NCBI GenBank assembly: GCA_013423385.1
Contig: BLZA01000023.1
Coordinates: forward strand, 747,782-811,781
Direction of reading: 5' to 3'
DNA: 64,000 nt
Source of the DNA: Naganishia liquefaciens
Taxonomy: Eukaryota; Basidiomycota; Tremellomycetes; Filobasidiales; Filobasidiaceae
Made by a program: the position numbers and the translations under genes. Numbering within the stretch: the first letter of the stretch is position 1; each line of letters begins with the position of its first letter. The notes under the pieces are model-generated. The model had not been told where the DNA came from and made no database searches. It saw only the letters and a program-made list of their open reading frames with translations. Below are positions 24,301 through 33,520 of this stretch, piece after piece.

Positions 24301-25863
24301 GATTCAATTTCTTAGGATCTCTTCTTTGCCTATCCCTTGAACAATTTCCTGCACAACGTCGTCTATGACTTCATTCAGCAAATGCTCAATGGGCGGATCA
24401 ATGCCGGGTTCAACAGAGAATTAATCATCGACCTCTTCAATGAAGCGCGGTTGATTTCTCGCATACTAGACGCCGAAAAATTTGCACAAGGAGAAAAGTT
24501 AGTATACTTGAATGATTCCGCGTACGGATACTCATCTGCTGCTTAGTGGCCGACGAGTCCGCCCGTGTCATATGGGTCACCTTTTGCTCATTGGGGAGGA
24601 AGTTGAAAAATTCCTCGAGCGCTGTCCCGCCGATCTGTACACGATCATTCAAGACTCGTTCGAGCGAACCGAGTGGGACGTTTACGTCAGCCATATGAAG
24701 CAGGACAAGATTCGAGACTCGCAGCCCCTGGGCGGTGCCCGACCTCAGGAGACGTTATCCAGAGACGACGATACCGATAGTAGCGATGATGAGGGTGCCG
24801 AGATCACTGGTGCGCTCGCTGGACAGCCATTGACGAGAGCACCATCTTCCGGGGAAGCTTTCAAATCATCCGTTGGCTATGGAAACGATTCTGGGGAAAA
24901 CGACGGCGTTAAAGGCGATCAAGTATGTGCAATGCCTCACCAAAGATGCGCTCAGCCTAACTGATATGCTTGTAGTTTTCTCGTTACTTTATGCGAGAGA
25001 CCCACTCGAATTCCCTTGCCTTTTCGGACGACGACAGTGACGATAGCAGCTCGGATGGCCCAGGGCACGCCATTCGGAATCCCAATCCGCGCCGCCTTTC
25101 CGAAGGTTTCGATGACGCGTTTTCGCCTCCGACCCAACTAAACGATATGGACGAAGACGATGCATGGGGTGACTTTACGTCCGCGGATGCCGGCGCCAAG
25201 GGCGGTGATGCCGAAGACCCCTTTGGCGACTCATTCGCTGCCCCGGCAATCACACCGGCTGCGTCCTCTTCGCGCACCGTGTTCAATCACCGGACCCCCT
25301 TTACTTCGGCGGACTTTGCTGAGCAAGCTTTCCGTCAGCAATATGCCAGTGAGAGCAGCACGTGGACGGGCAACGAAGAAGAGACTAGTCCAATAGAAGT
25401 TCCCGAAGGTGTGATGGGAGACGACTCTTTCGAAAATGCTGCGCAATTCCTGGCTGCCAATTGGTCGATACCGGGCGGTGACGTTGGAGAAAGTTTGCCT
25501 TTGACTATGGGTAGCCTCTCTCAGGTCATCGAGACGCCTCGAAATAGACGGAGTTCATCGATGGGATCTACGTCCTCTGGCTCTACAATATCCCCTGGAT
25601 CGTCGCCGGAGAATACAAAAGGCCTACATCCGGCCGCGAAGATCGGTCGTCGCAATTCGCGACATGCCAAAATGATGTCGCCGCCAGATCCCGCGTTGAT
25701 AAATGCCACGACCGAGGAGGAGAAACTTGGCCCAGGCGTATCTCCGGATACGCATGTACGGGCCGACGGTTTGCTGCAGCGAGAAGTTAACGGTCAGACA
25801 GTAGTAGCCGCGCAGGACGATATCAGTCTTGCTGCCACGCATGCGAGACGGTTATCACGGTAG
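21399..25863 (+). CDS. SIT4 phosphatase-associated protein (SAPS family, PP6 regulatory subunit)
   Basis: Six exons (21399-21622, 21685-23452, 23507-24259, 24316-24497, 24547-24922, 24976-25863) encode 1396 residues. It starts with the family's hallmark MFWRYGFDTTSSLETLL and continues with ELLNELKVKNPKLIKVLSS and ASIKSLLSWSI. The armadillo-like SAPS domain runs through LMDALSDNVGKLQAMIEQP, RIMELYAELLHCSNMSILN, DLFFAYPLNNFLHNVVYDF and GHLLLIGEEVEKFLE. Acidic, low-complexity inserts split the domain, and the last 300 residues are acidic and Ser-rich. SAPS proteins bind the catalytic phosphatase Sit4/PP6 and direct it in G1 progression and nutrient (TOR) signalling; that is family knowledge. Yeast paralogues are Sap155/185/190. 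A single gene is usual in basidiomycetes. Confidence 0.93.
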
Positions 25864-26145
25864 CCAGAGCTACACAGGTCACGCGGGCCTGATTCACATC
25901 CCTCATCACACAGATGTGACGCTATGCGAATCACGAGGATGACGGCACTCTGCATCAAATGGCATTGCACGTAATATTGACAATTTCAGTTGTATCTACA
26001 CAAGATAGGTAGAGGGAATATACACAGCATCTTGCATTATGTTTGCTATTTTTTTTGGCTATTGTCAACAAGTAATCGAGCTCCAGATACTGATCTCCAC
26101 ACGAAGAGCGAACGGAAAAAGCAAACAGGATGTGATGGCGACCAA
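25864..26145. other. Convergent 3' flanks
   Basis: This is the short AT-richer gap between the SAPS and malate synthase stop codons. It probably contains both polyadenylation regions; nothing else is seen. Confidence 0.6.
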
Positions 26146-28368
26146 CTACAGCTTGCTCTTCGTGTCATCCGATTCCAGATACTGCTGCAGATCTGATGTC
26201 AAGAAGTCGCTTGGCCATTCCTGGCTGAGCTGTTTCAACATGTAGTCCTTTGCGATTCTGACTTGCTGGGCGCTGATGCCCGGGAGCTTGGCAACCTTTT
26301 GCGCTTCCTCTTCGAAGATCGGGGCAACAGATTTGGCATCGAGCTTCTTGCCAGATTCCTGAAGCGCCAGCGGTGTGAGCAGCGTATGCTAGGCGAGTTG
26401 CGCTGAAACTTACTGTCTTGCTGCCGTATTTGCTCCACTGCCAAAGTTGAACTCGAGCGATTTCGGCGGTAGCAGCGTCTTCCTAATGTACAGTGTAAAG
26501 ACTTTAGCGATCCCATCATAGAGGCGAGTTTGTCATGTACTAACCATCAGGAAGTTGATTGGCACACAACCGTTACCAGAAATCCAAGCGGCACAATATG
26601 ACAAAGCGCTGAGGATAGCTCCAGTCAGCTCTTGGTTCGGCCGTTCGACCGAGTGAAAGAGCAGGCTTACGCGGAAATGTTCTCCCTGACACCCTTGTCG
26701 GTGATCTTTCCCGGCACCTTGGGGTCAATCAATTCGAGTTCCGACACGGACACCTCTTCTTTGCGGATGTGGTACTGCAAAACGGGGGAATGAATGGATG
26801 AGACGACTTTACAAGGCGGCGCGAAACGAGAAAGCCCTACCTGGTGTGGTCCCTTCATGTGGTCGTCAAAGATGTCCATGGCGATCTTGACCAAGGCCGG
26901 GTGTGCGACCCATCTGTCAACGCGCACATGCTCAGTTTGACGCTTCATAAGCGCGGGAGGGCTCAGATACTTACGTTCCGTCATGACCGGCAGTCACCTC
27001 TCTGAGCTTGTCAGCCTTGACCTTGTTCATCGCGGCCGTGTTGGCAGCTTCGTCGTTCTTGATGGGGATTTGGGCAGACATACCACCCATAGCGGCGACC
27101 TTTCGCCTGTGGGATCGAATGAGTAAAAGTCCCGTGAGCGAAGCGAGGTGACGTACTTGTGGCAGGTCTGAATCAGGAGCTTGACGTATGCTTCCATGAA
27201 GGGGACAGTCATGGTGACGTCTGTTCGGTCCGGCATGACATACTTTTCGGATGCTCTCAGCTTTTTGATGCTAAAAAACAAGGATGATTAACTCAATGGT
27301 GATCACGCTGCATCGCTAGTTCACCCACTAGCTGAAAATGTAATCCCATCGTCCGCAGTTCAAGCCCGAAGAGTGATCCCTGATCTCGTACAAGAATTCC
27401 TCCATCTGGAACGCGGCCGGGATCGTCTCAATCAAGATGGTACCTCGAATAACACCGTACGGGAAGCGTATGTACGCGGCGGACCAGGTAAAGATGTCGT
27501 TCCACAGTCTGCGCTCAGGGCCATCAGTTTGAAGAGCCGGAGAATTAACATCCTGCGGGCGGCGACTTACCGGACTTCGAGGTAGTGCTCCATCTTGGGC
27601 AGGTAAAAGTACGGACCGAATCCTCGCTTGACGGCCTCGAATGCGTTGTGGAAAAAGTAGAGACCAAAGTCGAACATGGAGCCGGACAAGGGCTCTCCGT
27701 CGACGATGACGCGGGTCTCGTCGAGATGCCATCCTCGGGGTCTGGATGAAGGGGCACTCGGTTAGGAATTGCCGATGAGCCGTACACATGCTGGCAAAAC
27801 GTACCGGACGAGGAGGACAGCATGGTTCTCATTCAACTTGTACTTTTTGCCGTTTGCCTCGTAGTCGATCTGTCGCCTGAAGAGAGGATCAGGGTATGAG
27901 CAATATGCGTGTTGATCCCTCGTGTTACGTTGCTCACCTTACTGCATCGTACAGGTTGAGCTGGCCGTTGACCATATTTGCCCACGTAGGAGAGTTGGAA
28001 TCCTCAAAGTCGGCCATGAACGTCTTGGCTCCCGAGTTCAACGCATTGATGACCATCTTCCTGTCCGTGGGTCCGGTAATCTCGACCCGTCGATCCTCGA
28101 GACCGGGACCGGGCGGAGCACATCGCCACGAGGGAGCGGCTCGAACGGCCTCGGTCTCTTTGAGGAATGAAAGCTTTGCGTTGCCGCTGTCGAGTTTCTT
28201 TTGCAGGTCTTGTCGTGCCGCGAGGAGGGAGAGTCGGGTCTTGTTGAACGTTCGGTGCATGCGGGCGAGGAACTCGAGGGCCTCGGGCGTCAAGATGGTC
28301 TTGGCCGCCTGGGACGAGTGTCCGTTGCCTCGGACTTGGACGCCTGGTGGTGTTTGGATGGAAGACAT
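26146..28368 (-). CDS. MLS1: Malate synthase, peroxisomal
   Basis: Eleven exons (28368-27938, 27876-27805, 27741-27571, 27508-27329, 27270-27157, 27106-26975, 26913-26841, 26774-26671, 26608-26545, 26482-26414, 26358-26146) encode 540 residues, the standard length of malate synthase A. It condenses glyoxylate and acetyl-CoA to malate in the glyoxylate cycle, needed for growth on C2 compounds and fatty acids. Family blocks are clear: [56 protein letters not shown] and [18 protein letters not shown]. The protein ends in SKL, a classical type 1 peroxisomal targeting signal. The neighbouring upstream region has a TATA-like element 73 bp before the ATG. Confidence 0.97.
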
Positions 28369-28440
28369 GGTGGGGTGTGGTTCTAGTATGGATGTGTACG
28401 CGGGCACTGCGCTGTCCCTGTCAGACGACCCCGGGATGCC

Positions 28441-28447
28441 TATATAT
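28441..28447 (-). promoter_or_regulatory. TATA-like element of MLS1
   Basis: TATATAT lies 73 bp upstream of the MLS1 start codon. Its position and composition fit a TATA box of a regulated gene; this is not tested. Confidence 0.45.
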
Positions 28448-28519
28448 CGTCACGGCGGTTCCAGCCTACGGCAATGGACGCTTGGATCCGGAGTCCCGAT
28501 TTCCAACTTTTGACGCGGC

Positions 28520-28576
28520 AAGCCAACAGCCAGCAGCCAGCAGCCAGCAGCCAAATTACAGCCAGCAGCCAGCAGC
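28520..28576. repeat. AGCAGCC tandem repeats upstream of MLS1
   Basis: Two blocks of a 7-bp unit (AGCAGCC): about four copies, then a short AT-rich break (AAATTAC), then about two and a half more. It sits 150-210 bp upstream of the MLS1 ATG. Confidence 0.85.
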
Positions 28577-30051
28577 TCATGTCTCGCCGACGGCGCTGAC
28601 CGCTGACTGCCTCCTGCTATCCCTCGGCCGCGCCCCGGTTATCTAGCGGCAGCCCATCCCGACGAGCACGGGGCAGCCCGGGGCGCACCGAGATTGGATT
28701 CAAACACTGGCGCGTCGGAGGTTGAGATCGCGTCCCCCACCCCTCCCCCGCGAGGGATTCGTCATCGGGGGGGGGGGGCAGCCATCGCCGGGTGATCATC
28801 CTCCTCGGGGCGCTGGCTCGGGTGGATGACAAGTCAGGTTTACACGTGAGGATCTAGTCCCCCTCGGGGTCCATCCCTAGCTTTCATAGGCATGCCATAG
28901 CGGTAGCCTCCTTTGTTGGGATGGTATAGGATACAAGATCTCTGTAACTAGACGAGGATCAATTGAACGATACTTTCGTAGTGGTCTCCCAGTTCCTCAA
29001 GCTGGATGGCAAAGACCGCTCTTGTGCCCATCTCAACAGGATCTGTCGCGCGAGACGCGCAGAGACGATGCAGACGCGGTGGTAAAAAACCGTAATAATA
29101 GGCCCGAGGCTTCAAGATCCCCTCAAGGGACTCTACTGCTGCCATAACAAGTACGAACCATTCCTTCAGGGTCTCATGAATGCCGAGGGCGCGAAATACA
29201 TTGCGTAGGCCATACCCGGTTCAGCGAAAAGGGCCCGCAGTGTTCAAGTACATTCGCACTACCAGATAGATCATCTCACCCAGTCTTTGCCATCGGACCA
29301 TTGGATTACACCACGGACCCATTGGAGGAGTCGGGCCAATACGCTGAAAAATTGATTCATCAGGGCATGCGACGGGAAAGCGATGCAGCGCATCCGGCAG
29401 TTCCGCTGCAACGGCTAGAGGGCCTCGATTTTCGTGGTAGCCGCCGCATGCGGGCAAGGAACCGGAACGTTCTATTGTCGTCCACCTCAAGGATCCCGAT
29501 TCGAAAACTCGGACATTGGGCAACTTGGTTCGACGAAAAAAAGGCGGCTAGCGAGCGGAGCAAGCCATGCCAATATCGACCGGGGTCGAATCTAAACACC
29601 AGTAGCCTCATCCACTTGGCGAGCTGGAGGCCTCAATTAGCCGTCCCATGGATCGGCCAAGGCAGACATCAAGTCGTATACCATGTTTGACCTGTGGCAT
29701 GCCGAGAGAGTCCCTCATGCTTCCCTCTGGCACGAGCGAGAAAGGTGATCGGCAGCCTTGAGATGTGCAGGACTAGCAAGACGCTTCCGAGAGGCGTTCA
29801 AAGATGGTGCAAGTCCCCTATGCGTCGACTTGGGGGAGGAATTTTGTGGAGCAAGAGAAAACTGCGATGAAGCTATCGCTTGGGCCAAGCCCCAGACGAT
29901 GGAAGAGGTCATGTTTGGGGCTGTCTTGCACAAGAGCTATTCCGCTTGGATCGGCATTCCAAAACATGCTGAAATCCTGCACCGCCGAGCCCTGAACACA
30001 CATTAGTTTCCCCCCCCCCTCATACCGCGCTGATATCACCCCTACATACCA

Positions 30052-30804
30052 TCATCTCAGCGCCTCCCTGACCAAAGCGCCCATCACGACAACGTGCAGG
30101 ACCAGGTGCAGAATCGGTCCGCCCAGATCCTTTCCCCGTGTAGACACCAACCTGTCCCCTTCGGCGCCAGCTCTGCTGCCAAACACCCTTCCCAGAGCAC
30201 GTAGTATCGGTCCGATATGATATGCCGCAAGACTTGCAGCGAGATCATTGTAAATCGAGGACCCCAAGCCCGTTGTTGTCGTCGATGCTGGACGATCGAT
30301 CCACCGGTAGACTGTCAAAGCCGTCAAGCACGACGATAGGAGCGAGAACGAGTAGTTTCGAATGACTGCACTGATCTGGGCTTCCGGAAGGCCGTGAAGC
30401 GGGGCGGTTGATGCAACTTGCGACGTCTCGTTCGACGCGCTCGGCGCCGGGGTTGCAGCCTTTGGCGGACGCGATAAGAGGTAAAAGTTGATGGTGGCCG
30501 GAATGGCCAGGAGGAAGTGAATGAGGAATGGAGCTTTTGAGTGCATGGCGAGCGATGTGGATGGAGCGCGTTGGGCGTCGTTGCCGTATGACGATGACAC
30601 CGTGAAGAAACCCTCACCCTCGCCTTGTTGGAACTGTCGCACGGGACGTCTCTCTGTGTGCGGGGGGTTTGCATCCGCTGTTTCAGATGCAACGCCCAGT
30701 TCAAGCTCGCGGCGTGTTGATCGAGCATCTACGCGACTGAGCAGCACACCCGGATAGACAGTATTTCCAGTAACGTCGCTGCTTGAAACGCGCTCAAGCG
30801 ACAT
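30052..30804 (-). CDS. Uncharacterised multi-pass membrane protein
   Basis: One open frame of 250 codons starting at ATG 30804. The family is not recognised. The last 165 residues carry about four hydrophobic segments: FLIHFLLAIPATINFYLLS, a Ser/Leu-rich segment after SAVIRNYSFSLL, IYNDLAASLAAYHIGPILRA and LGGPILHLVLHVVVMGALV. The first 86 residues are hydrophilic and lack features. An in-frame ATG at 30546 (MHSKAPFLIHFLL) begins right at the first hydrophobic segment and may be the true start, giving 164 residues. A small four-helix fungal membrane protein is the safest description. The gene is in the same orientation as malate synthase, 1.7 kb away, with no sign of shared control. Confidence 0.6.
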   Translation of the reverse strand: MSLERVSSSDVTGNTVYPGVLLSRVDARSTRRELELGVASETADANPPHTERRPVRQFQQGEGEGFFTVSSSYGNDAQRAPSTSLAMHSKAPFLIHFLLAIPATINFYLLSRPPKAATPAPSASNETSQVASTAPLHGLPEAQISAVIRNYSFSLLSSCLTALTVYRWIDRPASTTTTGLGSSIYNDLAASLAAYHIGPILRALGRVFGSRAGAEGDRLVSTRGKDLGGPILHLVLHVVVMGALVREALR

Positions 30805-31401
30805 GCCACCCGCTCAGGACGAGCTTACCCATTGCAATCAAAGTCGTTGGCGGCACTGAGGAGTTTCCGAGGGACGAGCGTCAAGAATAATCATACACCC
30901 ACCTCGACGAGATCATGCTGTCATATAGACGCCAGCGCTACCTGTCGAGACGCAATCAGGATGGTATAATTAACTTTTTTGGGTATATGCGAGAGTCGTA
31001 GAGGGGTGATGTCAGGCGATCCGAGAGGCACCATCGACGCAACCTATACACACCGGAAAGGAGCCTTGGAAGCTCCAAGCGAAACGATAAAGTGAATAAT
31101 CATTACAAGTGCTAATGGCTACATGATGCTGAATCTGTCAAATCGAAATCTACAACCGCAAAAGTCCATGCGCAACCTATGCTCGAGGACACGGGTCCCG
31201 CCTTACTGTATGCCAAGCGATACGACGAGCAACTCTCGGCCATCGTCCGTTCATGAAAGCCTCGACACGGATCCAACTCGTCACCTCGCCCTTGAACATC
31301 TCCCTGCATCGCCTCAGTGCACGACCGCTTCCACTGCGTCCCACAGTTGCGCATGATCGGCAGCCGTCCTGACCGACGGTGTACCGCCAGACTTGTCGTC
31401 A
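30805..31401. other. Intergenic, no gene seen
   Basis: These 597 bp hold the 3' flank of the gene at 31402-33151 and the upstream region of the gene ending at 30052. Nothing else is supported. Confidence 0.5.
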
Positions 31402-33151
31402 TCAAAGCGAAGGGTACGTTGGAGGCCGTCGTGATGTGCCGACAGAGGATGGGCTGTTGTGGATGTGGATGTGCAGAGACGATGGCACCGTTTTCCGAGG
31501 CGGAGCGCGTTCGTCGTCGTTGTCGTTGTCGTCCGCGAGCTCACCGTTCTCTTCCTCGTCCCCGTTGCCGCCGCCCCAGCCGTCATCATCAGATACCCCA
31601 AACACCTCGCGCTCGATGGGGTCCTCCACTTGACGCGCGACTTGATCCTCCCACATAATCCGCCTGCCGCCCGCCCGACGCGCCTGCTCGGGAATCCCAG
31701 AGGCGCCCGTCGCACGGATGCCGGACGAGTCGATGCGCCGACCTGTTCTCGTGGGCAGTCCATCGTCGGGGCGGATGTGTGTATGCGGCGGCTGAAGGTG
31801 CATGTCTGGGATGCTTGTCTCGCGCGTGGCCGGTCGGGCGGGAGCGTGTCGGGTGGGCGGGCGTACCACGTGTGGTGTCACCTGTCGCGGGTTCTCGGAA
31901 CGTCGTACGTGACGTCGTTTGAGGTGTCCGTCCGCCGGAGCAATCATCAGCCTTGGCCCGGCAGGAACCGCGTACGCTTCCTCATCGTCATCCCCGCTCC
32001 CTACTCCGGCGACCGAGGCATACGGTTCCCGCCATGCGCCAGCAAATCCCTGTGCAGACCCGGGCTCGAGCAATGCGAGATCGGCCACGTACGCGGCGTA
32101 TTCCTCCTGCAGCGAGACGCGGCCGCATAGTTTATCGATCAGCGCGGAAAGGAGGCTCTGCGGCGGGGGCGGCGGCGGGGGCTTGGGTGAGCCGTTCGCG
32201 GGTGCAAAGCGACCCGCCATGTGATGCCTCCGATGATGCCGCACTTCGCTTATCATCCTTTGCTGCAACAATTCGCGCGCCCTCCGTTCCTGCTCATCTG
32301 CCCGCGCACGCTCCGCCGCCACCTCGCGCTCGAGCTGTTCCACCTTTTCGCGCTCGAGCCGCTGCGCATGCGCCGCGTGGATCCTGGCGTCGGCTTTACG
32401 GCCGAGAAGGGCGAATGCCGTGCCGAGGGTGGCAGAGGTGGTGAGTAGGCTGGCTGTCAGGCTCCACAGCGGCTGCGTGTAGCGGACGAGCGAGGCGAGG
32501 CACGTGAGCGGGGCGAAAAGGGTCGACGCGATGGAGATGGCGAGTTGTTGCAGCGGGTAGGCGAGGTAGTAGGCGCTCGTCAGCAGCATGAGGAACGTGA
32601 TCGAGAGGTAATGAAGCGCGAATGCGGCGGCGTTGAAGAGCGCGATGGCGGGATAGACGATGCCGTATGTGATGAGCGTTCTCATCCCACCGCCCACCAT
32701 CGCGAGCCATCCTCCACGCGCATCCTCCGGCATTTGAGCCCGTCCGATCGAAGACGAGGACACCGGGGGGAACGCCAACGAGTACACCCCACCATTGGAC
32801 CGCCGTAACCCCTCGTACCCATCCCACGCACGCCCAATCGCGCGTTCCCCCTCGTACAGTGCGTCGTGTGCAACGTGCGCTGCGGTGGATGCGGCATGAC
32901 GGAGCGTTTCCGGTGGGCGGAGGTGGTCTGTCTCGTCGATGCGGGTAAAGATACCCCAGGCGGCCCACACGAGGGCGACGTAGGAGAGCTGCGCGGAAGG
33001 CAAAGGGGAGGGGAAATTAGCTTGTCATCCGAAGCGGGCGGGGGCTGGGGAGGGGGGGGAGGGGGGGATCGCAGAGACTGACGACTTTGAGTGTCGAGGG
33101 CGGTTGTGGCTCTTGTGTGTGGCGATGGCGATGGCGGTGTTGGGATGGCAT
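31402..33151 (-). CDS. Uncharacterised membrane protein with coiled coil and acidic tail
   Basis: Two exons (33151-33083 and 32988-31402) encode 551 residues. The 23-residue first exon (MPSQHRHRHRH...) is joined through a GTCAGT donor, creating STLKVLSYVALVWAAWGIFT, a membrane helix; the second exon alone has no ATG. Two more hydrophobic regions follow (around residues 125-220: LITYGIVYPAIALFNAAAFA and a Leu-rich stretch). A charged coiled coil (REKVEQLEREVAAERARADE) comes next, then Pro-rich and His/Arg-rich low-complexity sequence and an Asp/Glu/Asn-rich tail. I do not recognise the family. The coil facing one side of a membrane suggests a tethering or scaffold role, which is speculative. 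It shares a 369-bp divergent promoter region with cysteine synthase. Confidence 0.62.
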
Positions 33152-33520
33152 GGCGTGTGGTATGGCAGCGAATCTCGGATCAACTCGAGGCGAATCAGTC
33201 GAACCAGTCGGACGAGGTGAATGCCCCTGATATTCGTCATCTCGCAGGCTCGCATGTGTCCGGATATTCTCCGCCCCTTTATAGCCATATAATTCACCCC
33301 TTTTCTCCCCTAAAAATTCCCCCTTTTCTCGCTGGAATCCCCCATGTGGAGGCGAGGATTCGGAATGTCTTGCCTCATCTGCATCCGCGCTGTCGTGCTC
33401 GCCCGAGGCGAGTCGGCGTCACGCAGGCAGGCAGAGGCTATTGTTATTTATCACTCGACCGCCCCCGCATTCGCACTCGCTGCTTGCCTACGCCGTGCAG
33501 CCCTACGCCACTCCTCGACA
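33152..33520. promoter_or_regulatory. Divergent promoter region (membrane protein / cysteine synthase)
   Basis: Two start codons face away from each other across 369 bp. TTTATA (33278-33283) and CATATAA (33286-33292) form an AT-rich core about 230-240 bp before the cysteine synthase ATG and about 130 bp before the other ATG. It may serve either gene. Confidence 0.4.

Larger units (their letters stand above)
28369..30051. other. Intergenic, malate synthase upstream region
   Basis: I find no gene in these 1.7 kb. The part next to MLS1 has a TATA-like box, a 7-bp tandem repeat, GC-rich patches and a run of 12 G (28767-28778). Plus-strand frames at 29301-29690 and 29758-30006 are open for 129 and 82 codons but look random and have no splice partners. 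There is a C-run at 30008-30017. Such length upstream of a gene under strong carbon-source control would fit a large regulatory region, but that is inference. Confidence 0.5.

Noticed and set aside
28680-28720. GGATTCAAAC resembling a tRNA T-loop
   Set aside because: Flanking bases do not pair as a T-stem and no cloverleaf can be drawn.
31459-32130. 223-codon plus-strand ORF
   Set aside because: Shadow of the membrane protein at 31402-33151, with no independent features.
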